DNA of 64,000 bases from Tolypothrix sp. NIES-4075 (GCF_002218085.1 NZ_BDUC01000003.1:779666-843665), one strand, 5' to 3'; positions 27,829 through 37,228 are shown, numbered from the stretch's first letter. The notes: generated from the letters alone by a model not told the origin. Made by a program: numbers and translations.

Positions 27829-28251
27829 AGAGTTTTTTTATGGTTATGTTCTATGACCTCTAATGTAAAACTTAAAACACCATTTTAATGTATCAAACTC
27901 TTACGCAGTAAGGATTTTATCTCTCTATAACCTCAAATTATTACGCCAGATTATTGACATAAATTTTAACTAAAATTAGCTACAAGCCTGATAAACGTTG
28001 CTATTTACTTGACTCAGGCAAGTGTTTCTTTTTGTCATTAACAGCAGGAACATTTAATGAAAAATCATTCTTTAGTGGTATTGTTGACATTTAGTAAGTT
28101 CACACCATAAGCGTCAAAATTAATTTGGTATACAGGGTTTTCTCTAAACTATAGGAAGCAAGTGCAAAACGATTGAGAAAAAAGCGATCGCGCTTGTGAC
28201 CATCGCGCTTGAAAATATTATTTGTAGCAAGATGTTTAAAATAAAAAGCTC
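27829..28251. other. intergenic region, nothing recognised
   Basis: A 423-bp AT-rich gap between divergent genes with one HIP1 site near 28184. Promoters are expected; no RNA or repeat is recognised. Confidence 0.4.
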
Positions 28252-28605
28252 ATGTCCCCAAATAACCTCACACTCAACCTAGTTGAAGGTTCTGTCTGTT
28301 TTAGTTTTTCACCGCAAGCAGCACGAGAATTAAAAGCAGCGATAGATCAGTTGATGCAAAGCCTCAAAGCTGTTTCTACTAAAAGCGCTTCTAATGCAGG
28401 TAAAGTTACTCCCCAGCGTCCGATGGAATATCGTTACACGGGAGAGATATTTTTGGAAATTTTTTGTAATCCCAATATCTGGGCTACTCCCTTCGCGGCT
28501 AAAGTCCTGCTTACCATCCGCGATGCGAGTATCAAAGTAACCACAGAAGCCGAACTCACCCGCTTGATTGAAGATGTGAATCAGTATTTGGAGCAAGTGG
28601 GTTGA
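28252..28605 (+). CDS. conserved small cytosolic protein, function unknown
   Basis: The 117-residue protein has no signal peptide or membrane segment. Features are an N-terminal beta strand pair (LTLNLVEGSVCFSFSPQAA), a helix near 23-40, a variable Lys/Ser linker, and a conserved-looking block EIFLEIFCNPNIWATPFAAKVLLTIRD near 61-88 (quoted in part), ending in a helix. I do not recognise the family. Codon use is normal for the genome. The gene ends just before a repeat-filled gap. Confidence 0.6.
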   Translation: MSPNNLTLNLVEGSVCFSFSPQAARELKAAIDQLMQSLKAVSTKSASNAGKVTPQRPMEYRYTGEIFLEIFCNPNIWATPFAAKVLLTIRDASIKVTTEAELTRLIEDVNQYLEQVG

Positions 28606-29293
28606 GGGAAAATGGGGAATGGGTAATAGAAAATGGGTAATGGTGAGTCCAGCGCTGCGCTCCTGGTTTCCAAGAGTGCCGGCTCTGGCTCTAGAGTTGG
28701 GGGAATGGGGAATGGGTAATGGGAAAAATGCGTTTCCAATTAGCAATTCCCAATTCCCAATTACCAATTAGCAATTACCGATTCCCTGATAAGAAATGAA
28801 AAATCACCGGAGCAGTTCCATTTGAGAAAGCGCCCCGGTAATTTAATTAACAAATTATTTTCTAGGTATTGTACTGGATGTGCTGCAATTGCCTAACGCG
28901 CCGCTGCCTTTGTTTGGTTATCCTGGCTCTTTTAAAGCAGGGGAGGCTTTTTCAAAGAGAAAATGCCTTGTCAACATACGAATCGTCGCGCAGCCTGTAC
29001 TAACCTTTAAGCGTTTCTCCAAGACACTTGCTTTCGTGTTTTCATGTGACGCTTAAGAAGTTTCCATAAACGAAACCTCTTGGGGCTATAGAGGCGATCG
29101 CGCTACTTGACGCTTTTGTATAAGTTAGACTAAGGGAGTTTCTGTAATGATGGAATTGAGCGGCATGGAGCGGGAAAGACCGATATCAGCAGAGAATATC
29201 CTTGACTATTAAGCCTTAAATCTTCTGTTGTCATATCCGCACATCCATTTAGACACTTTCATTTCAAAAACTGAGATTTACAACAAAAACCGA
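28606..29293. repeat. repeat-rich intergenic region
   Basis: From 28610 to 28780 the DNA is heptamer-type GGGTAATG/CCAATTAGCAATT repeats with an embedded GC-rich module (28643-28688) that is an inverted copy of the one at 948-991. The right part (28800-29290) is unique; it contains a 21-codon open frame at 29147-29212 with a good AAGGGAG site. No known RNA is recognised. Confidence 0.6.
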
Positions 29294-29530
29294 TTAATCG
29301 TTTTCCCATTTTTCACGACCAATCAAATCGCCGATGCGATCGCGCAGTAAAAAATCACATTTTTCTAATTCGCATTCCACGCAAACCCACTCTCTCGCGG
29401 GGATGTATTGGCAGAGTGTGTATATTGGCTGTTGTCGGCTGACCATTCCCTTTTGCACCAGTCGGCGTGCTTCGTCTTGGATGACATCCAGAGAGTAGTA
29501 ATTAATAGAAGGCACCGTATTGATACTCAT
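29294..29530 (-). CDS. DUF4327 family protein
   Basis: The 78-residue protein is a small cyanobacterial family member of unknown function. The pattern LDVIQDEARRLVQKGMV, then QPIYTLCQYIPAREWVCVE, then CELEKCDFLLRDRIGDLI is characteristic (quoted in parts). Several Cys (near 40, 50, 53 and 58) could bind a metal or be redox active, but no such activity is known. Monocistronic. Confidence 0.85.
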   Translation of the reverse strand: MSINTVPSINYYSLDVIQDEARRLVQKGMVSRQQPIYTLCQYIPAREWVCVECELEKCDFLLRDRIGDLIGREKWEND

Positions 29531-30735
29531 GGTTTTAACTCACAAAGTTACACTTAATTAGTCTTCCCAACTTTTCTTAGGAACGAACACCACAAGGATT
29601 AATCTTGTGGCTTGGCTTTTGTATTTTGGTATACGGAACTATTTTCATTTTGACGCTACATATCCTCAAATTATCTAAAGAAATGTTAAGAAAGTCAAGT
29701 ATTCATGACATTTCCTTTGAATGCGTCTCAAAAAATAGTACCTCGGTAATTATAGTAACCTGTTTATCAAAAGTGCAAATTCTTTTGAGAAGGTTTAAAA
29801 GCTTTACAGAAGATGCTTTCATCTCTGATTTTGTAGAAGTTATTAGTTCTTTGGGAAGTTATTTAAATATCACATGATGTACTTAAAGTAGTGTCACAGA
29901 TGGGTAAAATCGTTTTTTGGTGAAACAGATCAGAAATATTTAGCAGCAACCAGGGTATAAACTGTTGCTCTTCAGAATGGCTAAAGTACACCACAAAAGC
30001 TTTTGGATAACTAATTGTTAATAATTTATTAAATAAATATACATATGTGAATTTCCGTTCCGGAATGTAGAAAAAAGCATGGCTTTTGGTAAACAACTGT
30101 AACAATGTTGGATGATTTGCTTTTAAATTAATACTGGTTTGGGTGTGGCGATCGCTATTTGGAGTTATGTATAGCATTTGGTATAGCTTCCTTAATTGCT
30201 TGGATGGCTTGAAGTGAAAAAATCTAATGCCAAAAGGTGATTTATGGCAATTAGATTGTGTAAATGAATACTCTATTATGTATAAACTTTTATTGCATTG
30301 ATAAGTTTTGTCGATAAAAGAGTACTGAATCATTAGTTATTTGATTTTGTTACCAAACCTTAACAAAAATATCTAGTTAAGTGGTTTGCATTCGTACGAT
30401 GCTTCACTCTTGTTTTGGGCACAAGCGATACTATAAAGTAGCCACGGATACATAAATAATATATATGTGACTACCATATCCCTGAAGCAGGCATAGTCAT
30501 ATTTAAGCAAATGTAAAGCGATCGCATCTGTAAAGTGTTTGGCTGATTTCCTGGATGTAATTGTTGTTAAAATCACATTGTTATCTCAGTTACGTAAATA
30601 AAGGAGTGAAGTTTCCCGCCATCACAAAAGTTAAACCCCTCAGCCTTATTAAGTATTGATTACCCAATTAAGCTGAGGGGATATTAGTTTATGCATACTT
30701 CCGCCAATTTATCAACATAATGGCGGGTGAGGATG
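29531..30735. other. 1.2-kb AT-rich region without a confident gene
   Basis: Three open frames occur here: 29605-29877 (+, TTG start, one N-terminal hydrophobic segment, weak AAGGATT site), 29863-30333 (-, 156 codons) and 30373-30576 (-). None shows a recognisable family, and their residue composition (rich in Phe, Ser, Ile, Lys, Cys) looks like AT-rich non-coding DNA. Only the rbfA terminator at 30636-30680 is well supported. Confidence 0.4.
30636..30680 (-). terminator. terminator after rbfA
   Basis: CCCCTCAGC (30636-30644) pairs with GCTGAGGGG (30672-30680). Read on the minus strand it is followed by TTTAACTTTTG. Confidence 0.75.
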
Positions 30736-31149
30736 TCAATCGGCAAAATCATCATCTTCATCGGTGCTGTCGTCTGATGCCTGATTTTCCGGTGGACGGT
30801 TATTCTGTATTTGGTTTAATAGGGACAGCACCTTATTACCGCGTTCAATTGAGCGATCTTCGACAAAAACCACCTCTGGGGTGCGACGCAGACGCACCCT
30901 GGCACCAAGTTCGCTGCGAACGTAACCTGTTGCCGATTTTAAGCCTGCCATTGTTTCTGCTTTGGCTTCGTCAGTGCCATAAATGCTGACGTAAATTTTG
31001 GCGTGTTGCAAATCGCCAGAAACATCAACATCGGTAACGCTTACCATTCCTGTGCCTACACGGTCATCCTTAATGCCACTGAGCAGCATTTGGCTAACTT
31101 CCCGTTTAATTAATTCAGCAACGCGGGAAACACGGCGAGTTGTAGCCAT
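30736..31149 (-). CDS. rbfA: ribosome-binding factor A
   Basis: The 137-residue 30S maturation factor binds free 30S subunits and aids 16S rRNA 5'-end processing, especially in the cold. The KH-like fold signature is clear: RVAELIKREVSQML, VSVTDVDVSGDLQHAKIYVS near 37-56 (quoted in part), then LRRTPEVVFVEDRSIERG near 107-124. The last about 18 residues are an acidic tail rich in Asp. The DUF751 gene lies about 110 bp upstream in the same direction; the two may be co-transcribed. Confidence 0.96.
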   Translation of the reverse strand: MATTRRVSRVAELIKREVSQMLLSGIKDDRVGTGMVSVTDVDVSGDLQHAKIYVSIYGTDEAKAETMAGLKSATGYVRSELGARVRLRRTPEVVFVEDRSIERGNKVLSLLNQIQNNRPPENQASDDSTDEDDDFAD

Positions 31150-31256
31150 AGATATTATGCCTCCTCACAGAGGTTCAACTAAACAAATAGAATACTAGTT
31201 AAAGAAGGTAGCGATCGCGCCACCCTTGACGCTACAAGCAACTGTATGCTCATGGT

Positions 31257-31463
31257 CTAAACTGTACTCAACCCAAGCATTGCGCGTAGGGTAAGAGTAA
31301 CGAAAACGAGACTACCGACAATTAACCCGAAAACAGCGATCGCAGTCACTGGGTTTTTAAACAACGGCGCTAATGGTTCAAACGTGTTCAGCAATACGCC
31401 TAAGAGGGTAGTAATAAAGTAGCGGAAGTAACGTAAGATATTATCCCAGAATCCGTCAAACAT
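31257..31463 (-). CDS. DUF751/Ycf33-like small membrane protein
   Basis: The 68-residue protein has two hydrophobic segments (about 13-27 and 38-60) and the family start MFDGFWDNILRYFRYF. It is conserved in cyanobacteria and some algal plastids with no proven role. It lies just upstream of rbfA in the same direction. Confidence 0.85.
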   Translation of the reverse strand: MFDGFWDNILRYFRYFITTLLGVLLNTFEPLAPLFKNPVTAIAVFGLIVGSLVFVTLTLRAMLGLSTV

Positions 31464-31619
31464 TTGAATTTATACTCCTTTATTATAATTCAGATGTCCA
31501 TATTACCTTTTTTATTATACTTTATTCTAATATGTCTTGATTTTGTCGCAACACACTAATATAAAATATAATTCCTCAGTCAGATAGTGCAACTTTTTAT
31601 CTGATTATACCAATTGATA

Positions 31620-32549
31620 ATGTTAACTGAAAATCCCCATAAAACTTATTATTGTCCATTCCTCAAATGGGCAGGCGGAAAAACTAGATTAATTCCCAAG
31701 CATATTCGTAGTTTATTACCCGATATTGATAACATTAAACGTTACTATGAACCGTTTGTAGGCAGTGGTGCTTTGTTTTTTTATTTAGCGAATTCACCTT
31801 CATCTATAAAAACGTCATATCTCAGTGATATTAATAAAGAATTAATTAATACATATAAATGTATTCAATACCAAGTTGATGATGTAATTTTACTGCTAAA
31901 AGAACATGAAAAGCTGCACAACGAATCTGCAAATATTTACAAAATAAATATGCATAAAAACTATAATAGCAAACATAAAAACTTGTATTATTACGATATT
32001 AGAGATAAAAATTATGATACAGACGTTCAAAGAGCGGCTCGTTTTATCTATCTTAATAGAACTTGCTTTAACGGTCTTTATAGGGTGAATTCAAGAGGTA
32101 AATTTAATGTACCGTTAGGTAGATACGAAAATCCTAAAATTTGTCAAGAAGATTTACTTCGAGACGCTTCCGAAGCCCTTTTTGGTGCTGAAATACAACA
32201 AGCAGATTTTACAGAAGTGCTAAATCATGCAAACAGCGTTAATGATTTTGTTTACTTTGACCCACCATATTATCCTATTAGTAAAACTAGCTATTTTACA
32301 GCCTATAGTGAACATTCTTTTCATGAAATTAAAGATCGTGAAAAAGATCAAGAAAAATTGAGAGATACTTGTGTACAACTAGCAAATCGGGGTGTTAAAG
32401 TTATGGTATCTAACTCTTATTGTGAGTTTATTAAAGATATTTACAGCGAAGTTGGTTTTAAAATACACACAATACAAGCAACACGCTCAATTAACTCTAA
32501 CACGGAAAATCGCGGGAGAATTTCAGAGTATTTAATAACGTCTTATTAA
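31620..32549 (+). CDS. DNA adenine methyltransferase (Dam/DpnII class, D12)
   Basis: The start is taken as ATG 31620 (a TTG two codons upstream is possible). The roughly 309-residue enzyme has the D12-class order: FLKWAGGK near 15, PFVGSGALFFYL near 44 (SAM site) and the catalytic FDPPYYP with Asp near 214. It should methylate the N6 of adenine in a short site; GATC is possible for this class but not provable from sequence. The gene is much more AT-rich than its neighbours, suggesting horizontal transfer. It overlaps by 4 bp, tail to tail, a predicted nuclease gene, making a compact R-M pair. Confidence 0.93.
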   Translation: MLTENPHKTYYCPFLKWAGGKTRLIPKHIRSLLPDIDNIKRYYEPFVGSGALFFYLANSPSSIKTSYLSDINKELINTYKCIQYQVDDVILLLKEHEKLHNESANIYKINMHKNYNSKHKNLYYYDIRDKNYDTDVQRAARFIYLNRTCFNGLYRVNSRGKFNVPLGRYENPKICQEDLLRDASEALFGAEIQQADFTEVLNHANSVNDFVYFDPPYYPISKTSYFTAYSEHSFHEIKDREKDQEKLRDTCVQLANRGVKVMVSNSYCEFIKDIYSEVGFKIHTIQATRSINSNTENRGRISEYLITSY

Positions 32550-33028
32550 AAATTTTTGTTTGCCCAGGCAATGAATCTATCTATACTATGGACTGCTAAT
32601 AAATTTTGATTATAATCAACTTGTTTTTTAAGCCAGTTCAGTGCTTTTGGTCTCATTCCTTCACCTCCCATTACTAGGATAGTTTGTGTTGGGTAACATT
32701 CTTTAATATTTTGGTTTAAATAAACAAACTTTTCATCAACCGAACCACCACTTTCTTGCCATTTACATTCAATAATTAAGCCAAATGGGAACTTGTCTGA
32801 GTCAATGATGTAGAAGTCAACATAAACTTCAGTTTCATAGATTCCTGTTCCAATGTAAACACTCCTAGCATAGCGTTTTGGAAATAATATAGAGTTTAAT
32901 ATGTATTCTTTTTGCTGCGACTTCGGAACATTAGGACATACTTCATAATACCCATGTCCCCGTAATGTTCCTTCTACAGTCTTTTCTAAAACTTCACCAA
33001 CCTTGTTTGCCTTTGCGCCTTGATTCAT
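32546..33028 (-). CDS. PD-(D/E)XK endonuclease, likely type II restriction enzyme
   Basis: The 160-residue protein has a PD-(D/E)XK nuclease core: Asp71 in VYVDFYI and Glu87-Cys88-Lys89 in GLIIECKW, preceded by the helix GEVLEKTVEGTL (about 11-22) with Glu15. The small size and tail-to-tail pairing with the D12 methyltransferase make it the likely cognate restriction enzyme; the recognition site would be the methylase's. A very-short-patch or Holliday-type nuclease is less likely given the context. AT-rich like its partner. Confidence 0.8.
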   Translation of the reverse strand: MNQGAKANKVGEVLEKTVEGTLRGHGYYEVCPNVPKSQQKEYILNSILFPKRYARSVYIGTGIYETEVYVDFYIIDSDKFPFGLIIECKWQESGGSVDEKFVYLNQNIKECYPTQTILVMGGEGMRPKALNWLKKQVDYNQNLLAVHSIDRFIAWANKNF

Positions 33029-33450
33029 AGCTATCCTGAGTTTTTCTGGAAAAAATCCTGTTTATTCTAGGATTCCACGAAAGCAGCAGAAAATTATCAG
33101 TTACTTAATATGAATTTTCGATTGGCTTGGAAAAGACTGGTTTTATAAATAGAAAGTAGAAGTAAAATGGTAAATTTGTACTAATTAAATACAAATGTAT
33201 TAATATTTTTGACGAATAAAGGATAATTAAGCTGATAGGAATTTAATTTATTTAAGCCTTGATATCATTTCACATTTTACAAATATAACAAATCGCCCAA
33301 TACTTAAATTCCCTCCTTTATGGGGAGGGAAGATAAGGAAGATTAATTGAAGTGAAGGTTAGATAAAACATCTAGAATAAATGCTTACAAAATTAGGATA
33401 AAGCTTAGAAAATGCTGATATTATTTAATATCATCTCAGCTACTAAGACT
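33029..33450. other. AT-rich intergenic region with hairpin
   Basis: A 422-bp gap. TTCCCTCC (33309-33316) pairs with GGGAGGGAA (33323-33331); on the minus strand this lies 120 bases past the HetZ-related gene and may terminate it. Nothing else is recognised; no transposon ends are seen around the R-M pair. Confidence 0.45.
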
Positions 33451-34671
33451 TTAACCAGCCTGGGCTTCAGAGTTATTGTTACGAATAGCCCATGCAAGTT
33501 CTAGAAGTTGAGTCCAGCGCTTTTGCAGTTGTTTAGGAGTGCATTTAATTGCTTTGGCGATCGCCTGATCGCTATGTTTTGCGCTTTTCATCTGCAAGAT
33601 TTGCTGTTGCTGCGGTGAAAGTTGATTCAAAAAGGTTTCCCACTGCTGCGAAGATAGTCCCAACTTGTGATCCAAACCAGCACCCAACCATTGATGTACT
33701 AATTGCCAATGGTGTTGTTTGGAAAACTTTTCCACATGATATTTAAAACGCTGTTGCAAATAATCACGCTGACGACTAGTTAAACCGAGAATAGAGTCAA
33801 TTTCTGGTGCTGACAAATCTTGAAGTTTCAAGGTGAGATAATCAACGCAGTCAGATTGACCTTGAGATTCTAGATATTTCATCAACTCAGCAATAACGCG
33901 ATCGCGCTCAGATTCTTCAGCTGGATCGAAACTAGCTTGAGCAAGCATCTGCGATCGCACTTGTTGCACTGCCGAGTTACGCTGATAAGATTCTCCTTCT
34001 TCACCCTTAGCAGATTCCACCGCCATTTCAATATCAACCGTAGTTTCCTGTGGCTGACGACGGGCAAAACCTTGGGCACGCAGTATAATCAATTGCTGAT
34101 TGGCACCACCTGGTAAATTAATCCGGCGTTTGGCATACTGCTCTGTAAACGCCATGTATTCTGCTAACTCCAACTGAGTGCGGGGAGTGTAATTTTCTGG
34201 TAATTCATTTTCCCGCCGAAAAGCTTTGATCGCTTCGATGTAAAATGCTTGTAAGAAATCTTCAATCAGATTGTAACGAGCCTCAAATTTTAACTCGCCG
34301 CTCGCTGTCGCAATGTGTCGGTAAACAATTGCACCTAAATGGCTATGTAATTCTACGCGCCCTTGCTTGGAACCCAACTGATAGTAACGCAGGCATTTTT
34401 GCAGCCGATGCCTTGCTAATGTTAGCTGCCAAGACTTTACTTCCCCAGAACTTTGGATGCGATAGCTCTTATCGCAAATGCGCTCTACTTCTTTGACGAT
34501 GCGTTTGACTACAGATTCTACGCTTGCAGGTGTAGCTTTCACAGCCGCTTGCATTTCCTTACATAGCAGCTTTATCAAAGCATCGGCGTTGCTTGCTGAC
34601 AATTCTTCGCTCGTAACGTAGCTGTCTAAAGATGGCTCAGAAATTGGTAGATTGGCGAGGTTAAATTTCAT
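33451..34671 (-). CDS. HetZ-related regulator
   Basis: The 406-residue protein resembles HetZ, the DNA-binding regulator needed early in heterocyst differentiation, and its paralogues. Recognisable blocks are LARHRLQKCLRYYQLGS near 85-101, a GRVELHSHLGAIVYRHI stretch, YNLIEDFLQAFYIEAIKAFRRE near 134-155 (quoted in part), and the LGLTSRQRDYLQQRFKYHV segment near 300-318. A C-terminal helix-turn-helix-like part follows (DQAIAKAIKCTPKQLQKRW). In Anabaena hetZ sits with patU; here no patU or hetP is adjacent, so this is probably a HetZ paralogue. Its 5' region has several hairpins. Confidence 0.82.
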   Translation of the reverse strand: MKFNLANLPISEPSLDSYVTSEELSASNADALIKLLCKEMQAAVKATPASVESVVKRIVKEVERICDKSYRIQSSGEVKSWQLTLARHRLQKCLRYYQLGSKQGRVELHSHLGAIVYRHIATASGELKFEARYNLIEDFLQAFYIEAIKAFRRENELPENYTPRTQLELAEYMAFTEQYAKRRINLPGGANQQLIILRAQGFARRQPQETTVDIEMAVESAKGEEGESYQRNSAVQQVRSQMLAQASFDPAEESERDRVIAELMKYLESQGQSDCVDYLTLKLQDLSAPEIDSILGLTSRQRDYLQQRFKYHVEKFSKQHHWQLVHQWLGAGLDHKLGLSSQQWETFLNQLSPQQQQILQMKSAKHSDQAIAKAIKCTPKQLQKRWTQLLELAWAIRNNNSEAQAG

Positions 34672-35013
34672 GACTTTTCCTAGGAGGGGTATAGCACCGT
34701 AACTTCAAGCAGACACAGCATTTAAAGCAAGTGCTTCATAATTCGCCGCAAGCGCTGCTCACATATATGACTGTAAAAAATTTATAAAAGTTACGGGGAT
34801 GCCGGTGTGTCGGTTTTTTCATCAGCAACCGGATAGCGACTGGCACAAGGCTATGTGCCATTGCCTAAAATCGGTTATAACCGTTGCTGTGCCGACTTTT
34901 GCCGCCATCCCGATTGTAGCCGCTCCCAGCCTGATCGGTATGACAATTTGAAAACTGGAGCATCTTTTTTGTCATTTTCCGAAATTACCGGGGCAGTATG
35001 TGAAGTAAACTTA
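34672..35013. promoter_or_regulatory. structured 5' region of the HetZ-related gene
   Basis: This 342-bp region precedes the HetZ-related gene (minus strand) and also lies past the 3' end of the Sua5-family gene, which runs the same way. It holds a 7-bp perfect hairpin (TGGCACA 34841-34847 with TGTGCCA 34854-34860), a CGGTT/AACCG pair (34811-34815 with 34828-34832) and a perfect 12-bp palindrome CGGTTATAACCG (34872-34883). These could be operators or a leader structure. No clear NtcA site (GTAN8TAC) was seen. Confidence 0.45.
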
Positions 35014-35670
35014 TTACACCCAAGCTACTGCTTCCTCCCAGCCTAAACCCCGTCTAGTAATCGTTGGTTCTTCTCCCGTCAAATCCAAAATAGTAGACAC
35101 TTCATATGTGGGTTCCTCGCCAGTATCCACAATCACATCTACCAAATTGTCCAAACGATCAAATAAATCCACTCGCGACAGAATATCTTTTATATCTACC
35201 TCAATTTCCTCATCTTCTTTATCTACCGGCAAATGTGCCGAAGTCGAAATAATCGGATTTTCTAAAGCCGCTAACAATGCCAAACACACTGAATGATTTG
35301 GTACGCGAATCCCAGTAGTTTTCCGCTTAGGACTTTGCACCAGTCGCGGTACTAACTTGGTCGCAGGTAACAAAAATGTGTAAGGTCCAGGAATCAAGCG
35401 CTTCATAATTCGATAAGCTGTGTCACTTACTGAAGCATAAGTTGCCACATTTGAAAGGGAGGAACACAAAAACGTCAGTGGTTTATCATTTGCTAGCTGT
35501 TTAATTTGCCGTACTCGTTCCACCGCCGATTTAGAATTTAAATCACAACCGATCGCGTAAACTGTATCGGTAGGGTAAAGCATCACTGCTCCACTAGCAA
35601 GTGCCTCCTTTATTTCTTGTATTCGACGGCTTTGGGGATTATCAGGATGGACAGAGAAAATTGTTGCCAT
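35014..35670 (-). CDS. Sua5/YciO/YrdC family protein (threonylcarbamoyl-AMP synthase-like)
   Basis: The 218-residue protein has the YrdC domain: MLYPTDTVYAIGCDLNS near 30-46, KPLTFLCSSLSNVATYA near 83, and the KRLIPGPYTFLLPA stretch near 108-121. The family makes threonylcarbamoyl-AMP for the t6A37 modification of ANN-decoding tRNAs. Without the C-terminal Sua5 domain, and with a YciO-like overall pattern, it could be the YciO subgroup, whose role is less certain. It is divergent from larC. Confidence 0.88.
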   Translation of the reverse strand: MATIFSVHPDNPQSRRIQEIKEALASGAVMLYPTDTVYAIGCDLNSKSAVERVRQIKQLANDKPLTFLCSSLSNVATYASVSDTAYRIMKRLIPGPYTFLLPATKLVPRLVQSPKRKTTGIRVPNHSVCLALLAALENPIISTSAHLPVDKEDEEIEVDIKDILSRVDLFDRLDNLVDVIVDTGEEPTYEVSTILDLTGEEPTITRRGLGWEEAVAWV

Positions 35671-35718
35671 AAGTGAGGGGAGGGGGGGGACTCCTTGGAG
35701 ACAAGGGGGATGACTCTT

Positions 35719-35746
35719 GTAGAGACACAGGTTATCGCGTCTCTAC
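35719..35746. repeat. GTAGAGAC-type dispersed inverted repeat
   Basis: GTAGAGACA at 35719-35727 faces GCGTCTCTAC ending at 35746, in the short gap between the divergent Sua5-family and larC genes, where it overlaps the likely promoter zone. Confidence 0.65.
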
Positions 35747-35772
35747 TAATAATTAAATTATCAGGAAAAAAT

Positions 35773-37038
35773 ATGAGTAAATTCGCTTATATTCAATGTC
35801 CGACGGGTATTTCTGGTGATATGTGTCTGGGAGCGTTGGTAAGTCTAGGTGTTCCCGAAGAATATTTAATTGAAAAACTGAACAAGTTGGGAATTGAGCA
35901 TGAGTATAAATTAAGGACAGAATTTGTTCATCGCAACGGTCAGCAGGCAACTAAAGTTCATGTAGATTTAACTCACCACCATCATCATGAGGATGAACAC
36001 CATCACCATCACGGACGCCATCTGCCAGAAATTGAGCAGATGATTCTCTCTTCAGAGTTGCCATCACGAGCATCAGCTTGGAGTTTGGCGGTATTCCGGC
36101 AGTTAGCAGTGGCAGAAGGAGCGGTGCATGGCATTGCACCGGAAAAAGTTCATTTTCATGAAGTGGGTGCGGTGGATGCGATCGCTGATATTGTCGGTAC
36201 TTGTTTGGGTTTGGATTGGTTGGGCATTGACAGCAATGAAAAAGGAATGCCCTTACTATACTGCTCGGCGTTACCGACTGGTGGGGGAACGGTTCGCGCT
36301 GCACACGGTCTGATGGCAGTACCAGTACCCGCTGTGTTGAAGTTGTGGGAAATGCGGAGTTGTCCGGTTTATAGTAACGGCATTGACAAGGAATTGGTGA
36401 CACCCACAGGAGCGGCGATCGCTACTACTTTGGCGGCTGATTTTGGTGCCCCACCCCCAATGACAATTAAACAAGTCGGATTGGGAGCGGGTTCGTTGAA
36501 TTTACCGATTCCGAATATTTTACAAATTTGGCTGGGTGAAAGTACAATTTCTACTGTTGATGATAGGTTGATTGAAACGATATCAATATTAGAAACGCAA
36601 ATTGATGATTTAAATCCGCAGGCGATCGGTTATGTTTTTGAAGCGTTATTTGCCGCTGGTGCTGTGGATGTATTTACTTCTGCGATCGGCATGAAAAAAT
36701 CCCGTCCTGGGATTTTGCTAACTGTAATTTGCCATCCGGAAAATTTACTTAAGTGTGAAGCCATTTTATTTCGGGAAACTACCACTTTAGGAATTCGTCG
36801 CTCTACTCAACAACGCGCCATTTTACAACGGGAAATTCAACAAGTAGAAACTCAATATGGTGTAGTGCGCGTAAAAGTTGCATGGATGGGGAAAGAAGTT
36901 ATTGCCAACGTGCAGCCAGAATATGAAGATTGTGCAGAATTAGCGCGAAAAAACAATATTCCCTGGCGCGAAATTCAGCAGATGGCATTACACAATTGGC
37001 ATACAAAAAATAATGTTTCTAACACTTATGATGTGTAA
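35773..37038 (+). CDS. larC: nickel pincer cofactor biosynthesis protein LarC
   Basis: The start is placed at ATG 35773 (MSKFAYIQCPTGISGDM), with AGGAAAA upstream; the 26 in-frame residues before it run through a dispersed repeat. The 421-residue protein has the LarC opening CPTGISGDMCLGALVSLG, a His-rich metal-loading loop (about 70-86, containing runs of five His), and EVGAVDAIADIVGT near 131-144. LarC inserts nickel into the pyridinium-dithiocarboxylate cofactor of lactate racemase-type enzymes. LarB, LarE and LarA are not in this window. Confidence 0.92.
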   Translation: MSKFAYIQCPTGISGDMCLGALVSLGVPEEYLIEKLNKLGIEHEYKLRTEFVHRNGQQATKVHVDLTHHHHHEDEHHHHHGRHLPEIEQMILSSELPSRASAWSLAVFRQLAVAEGAVHGIAPEKVHFHEVGAVDAIADIVGTCLGLDWLGIDSNEKGMPLLYCSALPTGGGTVRAAHGLMAVPVPAVLKLWEMRSCPVYSNGIDKELVTPTGAAIATTLAADFGAPPPMTIKQVGLGAGSLNLPIPNILQIWLGESTISTVDDRLIETISILETQIDDLNPQAIGYVFEALFAAGAVDVFTSAIGMKKSRPGILLTVICHPENLLKCEAILFRETTTLGIRRSTQQRAILQREIQQVETQYGVVRVKVAWMGKEVIANVQPEYEDCAELARKNNIPWREIQQMALHNWHTKNNVSNTYDV

Positions 37039-37082
37039 CTCGGTATAAATCAGGAATGAGAATATAGTAACGCCCTGTCGTA

Positions 37083-37112
37083 AGTAGCGGTAATTCATGA
37101 ATTACCGCTACT
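37083..37112. terminator. perfect 30-bp palindrome after larC
   Basis: Bases 37083-37112 are a perfect inverted repeat with no loop; either strand would form a 15-bp hairpin. It resembles a dispersed AGCGGTAATTCATGAATTACCGCT-type repeat and sits between convergent genes. Confidence 0.6.
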
Positions 37113-37160
37113 GTATAATGTGCCTTACAATTATTTTTGCGCTCATTCCTATGAATAAAA

Positions 37161-37202
37161 AACGTTCGTAGTAGCAATTTATGAATTGCGGCTACGAACG
37201 TT
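37161..37202. terminator. hairpin AACGTTCGTAG...CTACGAACGTT
   Basis: Eleven-base perfect arms (37161-37171 and 37192-37202) continue as an imperfect stem over AGCAATTTATGAATTGCGG. The inner part is related to the palindrome at 37083-37112. Confidence 0.6.
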
Positions 37203-37228
37203 TATAAAGCTGTTAGGAAGACCTTTAT

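Noticed and set aside
29863..30333. 156-codon minus-strand frame in AT-rich DNA
   Set aside because: No recognisable domain, biased composition and no clear ribosome-binding site; not enough to call a gene.
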